Source: Paenibacillus sp. YPG26 (lineage in GTDB: Bacteria > Bacillota > Bacilli > Paenibacillales > Paenibacillaceae). Taken from it: a stretch of 64,000 nt of DNA. Below are positions 16,664 to 26,424 of this stretch, piece by piece (position 1 is the first letter of the stretch; the number at the start of each line of letters is the position of its first letter). Below the pieces are notes generated by a model that had not been told where the DNA came from, ran no database searches, and saw only the letters and a list, made by a program, of their open reading frames with translations. The DNA lies in NCBI RefSeq assembly GCF_023704175.1, contig NZ_CP084530.1:1696001-1760000 (forward strand), written 5' to 3'. The position numbers and the translations under genes were made by a program.

Positions 16664-18037
16664 GTGAATCAAAGAATCTTCTCGATAAAGGAACTGAACC
16701 GGTATATCCGAATGAAGCTGGAATCGGACACGCTTCTGTCCGAAGTGTGGATACGGGGAGAAATCTCGAACTTCACACACCATTCAAGCGGTCACATGTA
16801 CTTCACCTTGAAAGATAAGGACAGCCGGATCAAGAGCATTATGTTCGCTTCTCACAACCAGCGGCTGCCTTTTATTCCGAAAGAGGGATCAAGGGTGATT
16901 GCAAGAGGCAATGTATCGGTGTACGAAAGAGACGGGCAGTACCAATTCTATGCGACCCATATGCAGCCGGATGGGATAGGCAGCTTGTATCTCGCCTATG
17001 AGCAGCTGAAGAAGAAGCTTGAAGATGAAGGATTGTTTGAGCAGTCCCGTAAAAGAGCTCTGCCGCGTTATCCGAAGACGATCGGTGTAGTTACGTCTCC
17101 AACAGGTGCCGCAGTGCGGGATATCATAATCACCTTACAGCGGCGATATCCGCAGGTGCCGATCATCCTGCACCCCGTGCTTGTGCAGGGCAAGCAGGCA
17201 GCGCCTTCGATTGTGAAGGCACTGCGTACTCTGAACAGCATGGGAGAGGCCGATGTAATCATCGTCGGCCGGGGCGGGGGCTCACTCGAGGAGCTGTGGG
17301 CCTTCAACGAGGAGATTGTGGCCCGGGCTATCTATGAATCGGCAATCCCCGTCATCTCGGCCGTGGGCCATGAGACTGACTTTACGATAGCCGATTTCGT
17401 AGCCGATCTTCGCGCAGCCACGCCTACAGCCGCTGCCGAGCTGGCCGTGCCGCATGCCGCCGAGCTGCGGGCGCTGCTCGGCCAGCGCGAGCGGGAGCTT
17501 CAGCAGGGGCTGAAGCACCGTCTGGCTCGCGCCCGGGAGCGGCTCGCGCGCCTCCAGCGCTCGCCGGTGCTCGTGCATCCGCGGCGGAGCCTGCTCCAGC
17601 ACGCCGAGCGGCTCGACATGCTGAAGCATCGTCTCGCCAGCCGCATGCATGCCCGCGCGCTCTTGACGAGCGAGCGGCGCGGCCGCCTGCATGCGAGGCT
17701 CCTGCGGTTCCATCCGCAGGAGCAGCTGCAGTACGCGAAGCGGCGTCAGTCGGACGCCGCAAGGCAGCTTCGCCAGGCAATGCTGGCGGTGCTCAAGGAT
17801 AGATCCGCTCAGCTGACTGCAGGGATTCGTCAGCTCGATGCGCTGAGCCCACTCAAAGTCATGGGCAGGGGCTACAGCTTGGTCTATGATGAACAAGGTT
17901 CACGCTTAATTAAATCGCTGGATGAAGTCCAACCTGGGGATATGCTGAAGATCAAAGTCACCGACGGTGAACTGGATTGTCAGGTATGGGGGATGCAGCG
18001 GGAAGGAGACAGTCATGGAACAGGAGAAGGACATTAA
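16664..18037 (+). CDS. xseA: Exodeoxyribonuclease VII large subunit
   Basis: The 457-residue large subunit of the single-strand-specific exonuclease VII. An N-terminal OB-fold (about 1-100) is followed by the catalytic domain with VGRGGGSLEELWAFN and AVGHETDFTIADFVADLRA, then a long Arg/Ala/Leu-rich coiled-coil region (about 255-380). GTG 16664 is the start, after AAGGGGGG. The coiled-coil coding stretch (about 17430-17760) is visibly much richer in G and C than its surroundings. The stop lies inside xseB. Confidence 0.96.
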   Translation: MNQRIFSIKELNRYIRMKLESDTLLSEVWIRGEISNFTHHSSGHMYFTLKDKDSRIKSIMFASHNQRLPFIPKEGSRVIARGNVSVYERDGQYQFYATHMQPDGIGSLYLAYEQLKKKLEDEGLFEQSRKRALPRYPKTIGVVTSPTGAAVRDIIITLQRRYPQVPIILHPVLVQGKQAAPSIVKALRTLNSMGEADVIIVGRGGGSLEELWAFNEEIVARAIYESAIPVISAVGHETDFTIADFVADLRAATPTAAAELAVPHAAELRALLGQRERELQQGLKHRLARARERLARLQRSPVLVHPRRSLLQHAERLDMLKHRLASRMHARALLTSERRGRLHARLLRFHPQEQLQYAKRRQSDAARQLRQAMLAVLKDRSAQLTAGIRQLDALSPLKVMGRGYSLVYDEQGSRLIKSLDEVQPGDMLKIKVTDGELDCQVWGMQREGDSHGTGEGH

Positions 18038-18269
18038 TTTTGAAGAGGCCATGAGTCAGCTCGAAGAGATCGTGTCTAAGCTGGAACATGGAGATGTGCC
18101 GCTTGAGACGGCAATCGATCTGTTTCAGCGGGGGATGCAGCTGTCCCAGCTCTGCGGTCAGAAGCTGGTACAAGTCGAGGGAAAGATCGAGATGATTGTT
18201 GAATCAGACGGGGAGATTACGAAGAAGCCTTTTGCAGCTCCGGTCGAAAGTGGTGAATCAGGTGAGTAG
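18015..18269 (+). CDS. xseB: Exodeoxyribonuclease VII small subunit
   Basis: An 84-residue helical subunit; several copies bind the XseA coiled coil. Characteristic FEEAMSQLEEIVSKLEHGDVPLETAI and LFQRGMQL. ATG 18015 follows GGAAGGAG and overlaps the xseA 3' end by 23 bases. Its TAG stop overlaps the likely ispA start. Confidence 0.95.
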   Translation: MEQEKDINFEEAMSQLEEIVSKLEHGDVPLETAIDLFQRGMQLSQLCGQKLVQVEGKIEMIVESDGEITKKPFAAPVESGESGE

Positions 18270-19167
18270 TCAGCCTTCATTCGGCTCCTATATGGAAGAA
18301 ATCAACAAGCTGGTCACCGGTGGACTTCAAGACTTTATTCCAGGGGAGTGGGTTGTTCCCTCCTCTCTCCATGAAGCCATGCGTTATTCCTTAATGGCCG
18401 GAGGCAAACGCATTCGTCCACTGCTCGTCATTGCTGCGGCGGAGTCGCTGGGCGGGAGCCGTGAAGCGGCGCTGCCCGTCGCCTGCGCCGTAGAAATGGT
18501 ACATACATATTCACTAATCCATGATGATCTACCGGCGATGGATAATGATGATTTCCGCAGAGGCAAGCCTACGAACCACAAGGTGTTCGGTGAGGCGTCA
18601 GCTATTCTTGCGGGTGACGGTCTTCTTACCCATGCCTTCTACAGCATTGCCCAGGCAAGCCGGAGATACCATGTTCCTGCTGAACAAACGTTGGCCATTG
18701 TAGAAGAGCTGTCTTTGTACGCAGGGCCCAAAGGTATGGTCGGCGGGCAGGCAGCGGATATGGAAGGTGAGCAGGGGATTACAAGTCTCGACCAGCTGAA
18801 ATACATCCATATGCACAAGACAGGCGATCTCATCGTCTTCTCGTTGAAGGCCGGGGGCCGGATTGCTTCCGCTTCTCTGGAGCAGCTCAGGGCGTTGGAG
18901 ACTTTTGGCCGAAGCATTGGACTGGCATTCCAGATTCAGGACGACATCCTGGACCTGATTGGCAATGAGGAAAAGCTGGGTAAGAAGACACAAAGCGATG
19001 TAGTGATGAATAAAGTGACATACCCATATTTTATTGGACTGGAGGAGTCGAGAGCTGAGGTGGACCGGCTTACCTTGCTTGCCAAGGAGGCGATCGGTGG
19101 TGGAACCATTCCCCATCCGGACCGTCTGCTTCAAATGGCCGACTTTCTGCTTAACCGCGATCATTAG
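18262..19167 (+). CDS. ispA: Farnesyl diphosphate synthase (polyprenyl synthetase)
   Basis: A roughly 301-residue enzyme condensing IPP with DMAPP and GPP to farnesyl diphosphate for undecaprenyl and quinone synthesis. The first Asp-rich motif is DDLPAMDNDDFRRGK (about residue 90) and the second is FQIQDDILD (about 230); the GGKRIRP entry motif is also present. The start is uncertain: GTG 18262, overlapping the xseB stop, is preferred, and GTG 18253 and 18250 are in frame. It provides substrate for the isoprenoid pathway whose first enzyme, Dxs, is next. Confidence 0.94.
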   Translation: MSSQPSFGSYMEEINKLVTGGLQDFIPGEWVVPSSLHEAMRYSLMAGGKRIRPLLVIAAAESLGGSREAALPVACAVEMVHTYSLIHDDLPAMDNDDFRRGKPTNHKVFGEASAILAGDGLLTHAFYSIAQASRRYHVPAEQTLAIVEELSLYAGPKGMVGGQAADMEGEQGITSLDQLKYIHMHKTGDLIVFSLKAGGRIASASLEQLRALETFGRSIGLAFQIQDDILDLIGNEEKLGKKTQSDVVMNKVTYPYFIGLEESRAEVDRLTLLAKEAIGGGTIPHPDRLLQMADFLLNRDH

Positions 19168-19230
19168 AGACAAGATTTGGGACAAAAGGAGGCTGCAGGC
19201 CGGCACAGATTATTGCAGCGCTTACTTTTG

Positions 19231-19239
19231 TGGTATAAT
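19231..19239 (+). promoter_or_regulatory. Extended -10 promoter for dxs
   Basis: TGGTATAAT: TATAAT at 19234-19239 with the extended TG. A weak TTGCAG lies 15 bases upstream. It sits about 75 bases before dxs. Confidence 0.5.
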
Positions 19240-19312
19240 GATCACAATTACCTGAGGGAAATTTGTACTACTCACCATGACAAATCCAAATTGAAGAAAG
19301 CGGGGAAATCAT

Positions 19313-21220
19313 GTGCTGCTTTCACAAATTCATGAACCCAATGATTTAAAAAAATATTCTGTAGACGAGCTGGACAACATCGCCCAGGAAATACGCGATT
19401 TCCTGATTCAGAAGCTGTCCGCTACGGGTGGGCATCTTGCGCCGAATTTAGGTGTGGTAGAGCTCACGCTTGCCCTTCACTATTGTTATAACAGCCCTGA
19501 CGACAAATTTATATTTGACGTTGGCCATCAGGCATATGTCCACAAGATCCTGACCGGACGAATGGAGCAGTTCGATACACTTCGCAAGTACAAAGGCTTG
19601 AGCGGATTTGTGAAGCGGAACGAAAGTGAGCATGATGTCTGGGAAGCCGGGCACAGCAGTACTTCTCTGTCGGCGGCAATGGGCATGGCCTTGGCAAGGG
19701 ATCTCAAGGGCGGAACGAACAAGGTAGTCGCAATTATCGGAGATGGTGCCCTTACTGGGGGAATGGCATTTGAAGCCATGAATCACATCGGTCATGAGAA
19801 GAAGAATCTTATGGTTATACTGAACGATAATGAGATGTCGATCGCTCCGAATGTGGGTGCCATGCATAATTATTTGAGCAAAATCCGATCGGACCGGACC
19901 TATCTTCGGGCCAAGGACGAGGTGGAGCTTCTGCTTAAGAAGATTCCGGCCATTGGGGGCAAGCTGGCGAAGACGGCAGCCAATCTCAAGGATAGCCTGA
20001 AGTATATGATCATGAACGGTGTTCTGTTTGAAGAGCTTGGCTTCACCTATCTGGGACCCGTTGACGGACACGATCTTCCCAAGCTGATCGAAGTCTTTAA
20101 GCAGGCTGATAACGTGACAGGTCCTGTACTTGTGCATGTTCTGACTACGAAAGGCAAGGGGTATTCACCCGCTGAAGCGGATTCGCACAAGTGGCATGGC
20201 ATCTCGCCTTACAAGATTGAATCGGGCAAGGTGCTGAAAGCTGTTGGAAATCCGATGTATACGGAAGTGTTCGGTCAGACACTGATTGAGCTTGCGGAGC
20301 AGGATTCCCGTATCATTGCTGTAACCCCAGCTATGCCGGGAGGATCGGGTCTTCTTAAATTCGCGGAGAAGTTCCCTGATCGGATGATCGATGTGGGCAT
20401 CGCTGAACAGCATGCGGCAACCATGTGCGCAGCTCTGGCTATGGAAGGGATGAAGCCGGTGTACGCGGTGTATTCCACTTTTATGCAGAGAGCTTACGAC
20501 CAAATCATCCATGATATTTGCCGTCACAATGCCAACGTGATGTTCGCCATTGACCGTGCCGGGTTTGTTGGCGCTGACGGGGAGACGCATCAGGGCGTGT
20601 ATGATATTCCTTTTTTGCGCCATATTCCGAATATGGTTCTGATGATGCCCAAGGATGAGAACGAGCTGCGTCATATGATGAAGACCGCTCTCGAGTACAA
20701 TGATGGGCCTATTGCTTATCGTTATCCTCGAACCAACGTGCCGGGAGTTTCTATGGATGTGGAATTGGTACCTATTCCAATCGGTACCTGGGAGAAAGTG
20801 CGGGAAGGTGATGGGACAGCCATCATAGCCGTCGGGACAATGGTCCAAGTTGCAGAGGAGGCGGCTGAGCAGCTGAAGCGTGAAGGTATCCAAGCAGCAG
20901 TGATCAATGCAAGATTTATTAAGCCGCTTGATGAGACTATGCTGCTTGAGCTTGCCAAGACCCACGCCAAGATGGTGGTCATTGAGGAGTCAACCATTGC
21001 GGGTGGCCTTGGAAGTGCCATTCTGGAATTCTATGCTCAGCAAGGCATTTCCGGTCTTGACATACGCTTGATGGGAGTTCCTGACAAGTTCATTGAGCAT
21101 GGCAGTATTAAGGAACAGTGTCAAGAAGTGGGTCTCACAACCGAGGCCTTGATAGAACAAGTTCAAAAGCTGCGGAATGATCACCATTTCGCATTTGGTA
21201 AGAAGACGCTGCCTTCGTAG
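19313..21220 (+). CDS. dxs: 1-deoxy-D-xylulose-5-phosphate synthase
   Basis: A 635-residue TPP enzyme condensing pyruvate and glyceraldehyde-3-phosphate, the first step of the MEP isoprenoid pathway. The TPP/metal motif is [15 protein letters not shown]...NDNEMSI (about 145-180), the catalytic Glu is in [10 protein letters not shown] (about 365), and a transketolase C-terminal domain ends the protein. GTG 19313 is the start after CGGGGAA. The reading frame ends inside a short hairpin that separates it from tlyA. Confidence 0.96.
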   Translation: MLLSQIHEPNDLKKYSVDELDNIAQEIRDFLIQKLSATGGHLAPNLGVVELTLALHYCYNSPDDKFIFDVGHQAYVHKILTGRMEQFDTLRKYKGLSGFVKRNESEHDVWEAGHSSTSLSAAMGMALARDLKGGTNKVVAIIGDGALTGGMAFEAMNHIGHEKKNLMVILNDNEMSIAPNVGAMHNYLSKIRSDRTYLRAKDEVELLLKKIPAIGGKLAKTAANLKDSLKYMIMNGVLFEELGFTYLGPVDGHDLPKLIEVFKQADNVTGPVLVHVLTTKGKGYSPAEADSHKWHGISPYKIESGKVLKAVGNPMYTEVFGQTLIELAEQDSRIIAVTPAMPGGSGLLKFAEKFPDRMIDVGIAEQHAATMCAALAMEGMKPVYAVYSTFMQRAYDQIIHDICRHNANVMFAIDRAGFVGADGETHQGVYDIPFLRHIPNMVLMMPKDENELRHMMKTALEYNDGPIAYRYPRTNVPGVSMDVELVPIPIGTWEKVREGDGTAIIAVGTMVQVAEEAAEQLKREGIQAAVINARFIKPLDETMLLELAKTHAKMVVIEESTIAGGLGSAILEFYAQQGISGLDIRLMGVPDKFIEHGSIKEQCQEVGLTTEALIEQVQKLRNDHHFAFGKKTLPS

Positions 21221-21232
21221 GCAGCTTCTTTA
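21203..21232 (+). terminator. Short hairpin at dxs/tlyA junction
   Basis: GCTGCC and GGCAGC pair around TTCGTA, flanked by AAGA and TTCTT that extend the stem. The T-tract is short, so read-through into tlyA is likely. The dxs stop codon lies in the loop. Confidence 0.4.
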
Positions 21233-21259
21233 ATGAAGTCGGGACTACAGGAGATGAAC

Positions 21260-22102
21260 ATGGCTGGTTCTAAGGAACGGATAGATGTCCTGCTTGTGGA
21301 GCAAGGATTTTTTGAGAGCAGAGAGAAGGCGAAGGCAGCTATTATGGCCGGTCTGGTGTATGGGGATACGGAACGGATTGAGAAGGCCGGAACCAAGATT
21401 CCGCGTGACACCCAGCTTAACGTGAAAGGGGCTATACACCCCTACGTGAGCCGTGGAGGTCTTAAGCTTGCCAAGGCGATAAATACTTTTGGATTAGATA
21501 TGAGCGGACGGGTTATGCTCGATATCGGCGCGTCAACGGGTGGGTTCACCGACTGTGCGCTTCAGAACGGAGCGTCTTATGTCTACGCGATAGATGTAGG
21601 TTACAATCAGCTGGATTGGTCGCTGCGTAATGACGAGAGGGTCAATGTCAAGGAACGCATGAACTTTAGGTATATGACCCCGGAAGATCTGGATGGCCCG
21701 GTGCCTGATTTCGCGAGTATTGATGTTTCTTTTATTTCCCTGAAATTAATTCTGCCTCCGCTTAAGAGTCTGCTGAAGCGGCCGGCTGATGTCGCTGCGC
21801 TGATTAAGCCTCAATTTGAAGCGGGCAGGGACAAGGTGCCAAAGACTGGAGTTGTCCGTGATGCCAAGGTACATCAGGAGGTGATGGAACAAGTGCTTAC
21901 TTTTGCCGTAGAGGAAGGCTTTGGTATTAAGGGATTAACCTTCTCGCCTATCACCGGAGGGGAAGGTAATATCGAATTTCTGGTGCACCTTCGGCTTGAT
22001 CCGGATGAGCAGAATGAGGGAGATTCTAAGTTGAATATACCGGAGCTTGCCCGCAACGTTGTAGAAGAAGCTTCGGGTACCTTTAACCCTCAACATAAAT
22101 GA
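21260..22102 (+). CDS. yqxC: TlyA-family rRNA 2'-O-methyltransferase (YqxC)
   Basis: A 280-residue protein with an N-terminal S4 RNA-binding domain (RIDVLLVEQGFFESREKAK, about 4-60) and a C-terminal FtsJ-type methyltransferase domain. The SAM motif is MLDIGASTGGFTDCAL and the KDKE-type catalytic residues lie in SRGGLKL, DVGYNQ and LIKPQFE. TlyA relatives methylate 16S and 23S rRNA ribose and can carry haemolysin labels. ATG 21260 is chosen (GGAG 6 bases upstream of ATGAAC-ATG); a start at 21233 lacks a ribosome site. Confidence 0.93.
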   Translation: MAGSKERIDVLLVEQGFFESREKAKAAIMAGLVYGDTERIEKAGTKIPRDTQLNVKGAIHPYVSRGGLKLAKAINTFGLDMSGRVMLDIGASTGGFTDCALQNGASYVYAIDVGYNQLDWSLRNDERVNVKERMNFRYMTPEDLDGPVPDFASIDVSFISLKLILPPLKSLLKRPADVAALIKPQFEAGRDKVPKTGVVRDAKVHQEVMEQVLTFAVEEGFGIKGLTFSPITGGEGNIEFLVHLRLDPDEQNEGDSKLNIPELARNVVEEASGTFNPQHK

Positions 22103-22103
22103 G

Positions 22104-22127
22104 CCGCTGCCTGCAGCGGTTTTTTTT
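22104..22127 (+). terminator. Intrinsic terminator after tlyA
   Basis: CCGCTG-CCTG-CAGCGG stem-loop followed by eight T. Confidence 0.88.
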
Positions 22128-22132
22128 CGGGA

Positions 22133-22162
22133 TTGAAACTCTTTTAATAAATCTTGTATAAT
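22133..22162 (+). promoter_or_regulatory. SigA-type promoter upstream of the 22265 gene and argR
   Basis: TTGAAA (22133-22138), an 18-base spacer and TATAAT (22157-22162). It lies just after the tlyA terminator and about 100 bases before the next start. Confidence 0.65.
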
Positions 22163-22264
22163 GAGAACAAGTGTTTCTTTTTTGGTTGGTCCGTATATTT
22201 ATGTATTAGAAAAAGGATGAGGTCCTTCCCTTGTCGAATTACCCTTTGAGGTGATGGAATAGGT

Positions 22265-22720
22265 ATGCAGGCAGATGGATTTTTAATAGTTGTTGTCGTT
22301 GCCATTCTGTTGTATCTGATCTACCGGAGTGTTCAGTCCTGGCTGCGTAGGCCGGCATTGTTAAGACGCGGACTTCACTTCGATCTGAATGAGGACATTC
22401 CTGGTCACCCTGCTGTGGAATTGCTGAAGGAGCACGGGTACGAGGTGATCAGCGGCAAGCTTCGGGTACCTCTTACCTTCATGGTTAACCATACGAAGCT
22501 GCACAGCCGGCTGTTTATCGATTATGTAGCTACCCGGGAAGATGAACTGTATTTAGTTAGATTAGCTCGTGCAAGACAGCCACTAGAATGGACTGGCAGC
22601 GGAGTCCGCCAGGAACTGCTCCCATTTCTTTTGTTATATCCGGATTGTTCAGGTTTATTATATATCGATGCCGAGCATAGTGAGATTAAAGTCATCGTAC
22701 TGGATTCTGATGATGAATAA
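22265..22720 (+). CDS. Uncharacterised membrane-anchored protein, nuclease-fold-like
   Basis: A 151-residue protein I cannot name. One N-terminal transmembrane helix (about 5-22) is followed by a basic segment (RRPALLRRG) and a soluble domain. The pattern AVELLKEHGYEV, then FIDYVA (Asp86), a short acidic turn, then ELYLVRLARAR resembles the core of PD-(D/E)XK nucleases of the YraN type. In that reading the expected E-x-K is replaced by R-x-A, so catalysis would be lost. This is a fold guess from sequence pattern only. It shares a promoter region with argR (30 bases downstream) between tlyA and argR. Confidence 0.75.
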   Translation: MQADGFLIVVVVAILLYLIYRSVQSWLRRPALLRRGLHFDLNEDIPGHPAVELLKEHGYEVISGKLRVPLTFMVNHTKLHSRLFIDYVATREDELYLVRLARARQPLEWTGSGVRQELLPFLLLYPDCSGLLYIDAEHSEIKVIVLDSDDE

Positions 22721-22750
22721 GCCGAATATTAGGCATTTACGGAGGAATGT

Positions 22751-23200
22751 ATGAAAGGCCAAAGACATATCAAGATACGTGAAATTATTACCGGACAGGA
22801 AATTGAAACCCAGGATGAACTCGTAGAAGCTCTGCGTGAGGCGGGTTATCAGGTGACTCAGGCCACGGTATCCAGGGATATAAAGGAGCTTCTGCTCATT
22901 AAAGTTCCAATGGACGATGGCAGGTACAAGTATTCACTTCCGGTCGATCAAAGGGCTAATCCGGTACAGAAGCTGAGGCGCTATCTGGTTGACAGCTTTG
23001 TACATATTGATTATACAGGGAACCTGGTTGTGATGAAGTGTCTGCCGGGAACCGCGAATTCCGTAGCTGTACTGATTGATAATATGGAGTGGCCAGAGAT
23101 ACTGGGCACAATCTGCGGAGACGATACGATATTGATCATCTGCCGAACGGAAGAGTACAGCAAGTCCATTATTAATCAAATTATGAGTTTTATTCCTTAA
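22751..23200 (+). CDS. argR: Arginine repressor ArgR/AhrC
   Basis: A 149-residue arginine-responsive regulator: an N-terminal winged helix with [13 protein letters not shown] (about 40-52, DNA recognition) and a C-terminal hexamerisation/arginine-binding domain with [13 protein letters not shown]. In Bacillus it represses arginine biosynthesis and activates catabolism. An ACGGAGG site precedes the ATG. Upstream of recN, as in most Bacillales. Confidence 0.96.
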   Translation: MKGQRHIKIREIITGQEIETQDELVEALREAGYQVTQATVSRDIKELLLIKVPMDDGRYKYSLPVDQRANPVQKLRRYLVDSFVHIDYTGNLVVMKCLPGTANSVAVLIDNMEWPEILGTICGDDTILIICRTEEYSKSIINQIMSFIP

Positions 23201-23221
23201 TAGGCGGACGGAGGTGCGCTC

Positions 23222-24964
23222 ATGTTAGTTCACTTGTCAATTAGAAACCTGGCCGTAGTTGAATCGGTTGATGTTACATTCCATCGAGGCTTTCATGTTC
23301 TTACTGGGGAGACGGGTGCCGGCAAATCCATTATTATAGATGCTCTTGGCTTCATTGCGGGAGGACGGGGGTCAGCCGATCTGATCCGGTACGGTTGCGA
23401 CAAGGCAGAGATTGAAGCCTCCTTTGATCTGCGGGGCAATCATCCTGCATGGAGTACGCTCGAAGGCTTGGGCATACATGCCGATCCGTCAGAGGAGCTT
23501 ATCATTCGCAGGGAGATCAGTGCGCAGGGTAAGAGTATCTCCAGGATCAACGGTCAAATGGTGAATTTGAGCATGCTCAGAGAGATTGGCGACCAACTGA
23601 TCAACATTCATGGTCAGCATGAGCACCAGACGCTGCTTCGTCCAGAGCGGCATCTCCATTTGCTGGATGCATTTGGATCCGACATTCTGGCCCCGCTAAA
23701 GGCAAGTTATCAAGCGACCTATTCCGCGTTTGTTAAGGTGGAGAAGGAATGGAATGAGCTCCAGAAATCCAGTCAGCAGACATTCCAGATGCTGGATATG
23801 TACCGTTACCAGATTGAGGAGATCGCAGCCGCCAAACTAAAAGCCGGAGAAGATGAATTACTTGCGGAAGAAAAGGTCAAGCTATCCCATAGTGAGAAAA
23901 TGATGGATTCCATCTCGGGTGCCTATGAGCTGCTCAACGGTTCACATGGGCTTGAAGCTGTAGCCAAAGCCATATCCAGGTTCGAGGATATTGCCGGTTA
24001 TGATTCCAAGGGAATCGGGCCGATCCTGGAACAGCTGCAATCCGCTTATTATCAGCTGGAAGATGCCTCATTTGCTCTGCGGAATTACCGGGATGGCATT
24101 GAGGTTAACTCTGGCCGGCTGGACGAGGTACAAGAAAGGCTGGATTTCATTTCGACCTTGAAGCGCAAATATGGGGACAGTATTGAGCGAATCCTTGCCT
24201 ATTATGATCAGATCACACAGGAGACCGACACGCTGGAGAACAAGGATGAAATTCTGGAGAGACTGAGTGCCCGCAGGGAGAAGCTGCTTACCCAGCTTCT
24301 TGAAGAAGGGGAGGCATTAAGTCAGGCACGGCAGCGGTGCGCCGACGACTTGGCCATTCAGATCGAAGCTGAGCTGAAGGATCTGCAGATGGGCCGTACC
24401 TCCCTCAAAGTTAAATTTGGCCGGCTTGAGGATCCATCGGGAGTGGAGTGGAGAGGTCAGCGTATCCGCGTAAGCCGGCAGGGCCTGGATACGGCCGAGT
24501 TCTTGATCTCACCAAATCCAGGCGAGCCGCTAAGGCCGCTTGGCAAGATTGCTTCTGGTGGTGAGCTGTCCAGGATGATGCTTGCCTTGAAGAGCATTTT
24601 TGCAAGACATGATGAAGTGCCGGTTCTAATATTTGACGAAGTGGATACGGGAGTTAGCGGCCGGGCAGCCCAGTCCATAGCAGAGAAGCTGTACAAGCTG
24701 TCAGCAACCTGTCAGGTGTTCTCAATCACACACCTTCCTCAGGTAGCCTGTATGGCTGACAATCAGTATCTTATTGAGAAGACGGTTCATGACGGCCGTA
24801 CCATGACTCAAGTGGAGGCTTTGACGGAGACAGGCCGGGTGAAGGAGCTTGCCCGTATGCTCGGCGGGGTTGAAATTACGGAGAAGACCCTGCATCATGC
24901 CCAGGAAATGCTCGGGTTGGCAAGGGATCAGAAGGCTGAGGTTACTTGCCGGAGTAATGATTGA
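23222..24964 (+). CDS. recN: DNA repair protein RecN
   Basis: A 580-residue SMC-like ATPase acting early in double-strand break repair. Walker A is GETGAGKSI (about 30), a central coiled coil spans about 160-380, the ABC signature is IASGGELSRMMLALK (about 440) and Walker B is VLIFDEVDTGVSG. ATG 23222 follows CGGAGG. Downstream is spoIVB, the usual Bacillales neighbour. Confidence 0.96.
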   Translation: MLVHLSIRNLAVVESVDVTFHRGFHVLTGETGAGKSIIIDALGFIAGGRGSADLIRYGCDKAEIEASFDLRGNHPAWSTLEGLGIHADPSEELIIRREISAQGKSISRINGQMVNLSMLREIGDQLINIHGQHEHQTLLRPERHLHLLDAFGSDILAPLKASYQATYSAFVKVEKEWNELQKSSQQTFQMLDMYRYQIEEIAAAKLKAGEDELLAEEKVKLSHSEKMMDSISGAYELLNGSHGLEAVAKAISRFEDIAGYDSKGIGPILEQLQSAYYQLEDASFALRNYRDGIEVNSGRLDEVQERLDFISTLKRKYGDSIERILAYYDQITQETDTLENKDEILERLSARREKLLTQLLEEGEALSQARQRCADDLAIQIEAELKDLQMGRTSLKVKFGRLEDPSGVEWRGQRIRVSRQGLDTAEFLISPNPGEPLRPLGKIASGGELSRMMLALKSIFARHDEVPVLIFDEVDTGVSGRAAQSIAEKLYKLSATCQVFSITHLPQVACMADNQYLIEKTVHDGRTMTQVEALTETGRVKELARMLGGVEITEKTLHHAQEMLGLARDQKAEVTCRSND

Positions 24965-25059
24965 CAGTAATAAATGGCCTGCTCGGGGGTATCTTATAGG
25001 TACGCAATTGGCGACCACCTTTTCGTCAAGCGATAGAAGCTAAGGGAGCGTGACAGCCA

Positions 25060-26406
25060 TTGAACCCGAACCTCAGGAAGAGAATGCTCGGCCTTTTATT
25101 TACTTTTTTCTTTTGTTTCTTAGGTTCGGCAGCAGCAGGAGAGGTCAGCAATCCACTCATGCCGAACGAGCTTAGATTAGTCGAGGGCGAGCTTGCCCGT
25201 ATAGAATCAGCCCTTCCGGTTCTGGCACAAGTCAGTGTAGACCGGCCGGATGTGGTACAGCTTGGCGGTGATGCTAAGTCGTCCGCGGGTGATGTTTCTT
25301 TTGGTAAAGGAAAGCCGCTGCTGCTTAGTTCCCAATCCGCAGGAGAGGCTCATCTCCGTATGAAATTATTCGGTCAAATTCCTCTTAAGACAGTCAAAGT
25401 CAATGTTATTCCCGATCTCAAGGTTATCCCGGGTGGACAGACCATTGGTGTTAAGCTGAAATCGTCTGGTATTTTGGTTGTAGGACACCATTTGGTCAGC
25501 ATGTCCGGTAACTCCAAGCAATCCCCAGGAGAAAAGGCAGGACTTCAGCTCGGCGACCGCATTACGCACATGAATGGCATCGAGCTCAAGGATGTGAAGG
25601 ATGTTGCCTCAATTGTTGAACAGGCAGGCCAGCAGAAGCAGCCGCTTGAAGTGACTTATAAGCGCGGAGAGCACGTCTACAGAACCACATTGTCTCCTGT
25701 CTTTGACGAGCAGGACAAGACGTGGCGTCTGGGGCTTTATATTCGCGATTCGGCTGCGGGCGTGGGTACCCTTACTTTTTATGCTCCAGAGCAAGGGGTC
25801 TATGGGGCTTTGGGTCATGTAATCACTGATATGAATACCCAGACACCTATTGTGGTTGGCAGTGGCCAAATTGTTGAATCAAGCGTTACTTCAATCTCCA
25901 AGAGCGAGAACGGAGAACCCGGGGAGAAAAGGGCGCATTTTATCAAAGAGGGCCGTGTCCTAGGAAATATTGAGCAGAATACCGACTTTGGCATATTCGG
26001 CAAGATGTCCACGAATCCGGAGCATAGCCTCTATGGTGATCCTATTCCTGTCGGTTTTGCTGAGCATGTGAAAGAAGGCCCTGCCGAAATCCTGACTGTC
26101 GTAAGCGGACAAAAAGTGGAAAGATACAGCATCGAAATCGTCCATGTCTCATCTCAAAATGCACCACAAACCAAAGGGATGGTCATTCGGATTACGGATC
26201 CAAGATTAGTGAACAAGACCGGCGGAATTGTCCAGGGAATGAGCGGGAGCCCAATCATTCAGAACGGCAAGTTGATTGGTGCAGTAACCCATGTCTTTGT
26301 GAATGATCCCAAATCGGGATATGGCTGCTTTATTGAATGGATGCTGCAGGATGCTGGTGTCATGATCAACAATTCAGGGCAAGCGAAAAATCTTAAGGCG
26401 AGCTAA
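25060..26406 (+). CDS. spoIVB: SpoIVB intercompartmental signalling protease
   Basis: A 448-residue forespore-secreted serine protease (family S55) that cleaves SpoIVFA and so triggers pro-SigK processing in the mother cell. It has an N-terminal membrane anchor (about 5-23), a PDZ domain (about 115-200) with PGEKAGLQLGDRITHMNG, and the S55 domain with the catalytic Ser in GIVQGMSGSPI. The catalytic His is likely within GALGHVITD. The start is TTG 25060, 11 bases after AAGGGAG. A weak SigF/G-like site (GTATC-N16-GGCGACCAC) lies at 24989-25018. Confidence 0.95.
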   Translation: MNPNLRKRMLGLLFTFFFCFLGSAAAGEVSNPLMPNELRLVEGELARIESALPVLAQVSVDRPDVVQLGGDAKSSAGDVSFGKGKPLLLSSQSAGEAHLRMKLFGQIPLKTVKVNVIPDLKVIPGGQTIGVKLKSSGILVVGHHLVSMSGNSKQSPGEKAGLQLGDRITHMNGIELKDVKDVASIVEQAGQQKQPLEVTYKRGEHVYRTTLSPVFDEQDKTWRLGLYIRDSAAGVGTLTFYAPEQGVYGALGHVITDMNTQTPIVVGSGQIVESSVTSISKSENGEPGEKRAHFIKEGRVLGNIEQNTDFGIFGKMSTNPEHSLYGDPIPVGFAEHVKEGPAEILTVVSGQKVERYSIEIVHVSSQNAPQTKGMVIRITDPRLVNKTGGIVQGMSGSPIIQNGKLIGAVTHVFVNDPKSGYGCFIEWMLQDAGVMINNSGQAKNLKAS

Positions 26407-26424
26407 CCGCCTTAAGATTTTTTT
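26389..26424 (+). terminator. Intrinsic terminator after spoIVB
   Basis: A perfect 12-bp stem (26389-26400 with 26408-26419) around a 7-base loop holding the spoIVB stop codon, followed by a T-run. Confidence 0.92.

Noticed and set aside
17282..17896. Minus-strand 204-codon frame opposite xseA
   Set aside because: Created by the GC-rich coiled-coil region; no ribosome site or domain.
19448..20965. Long minus-strand frames opposite dxs
   Set aside because: His/Cys-rich antisense translation of a highly conserved gene; no independent support.
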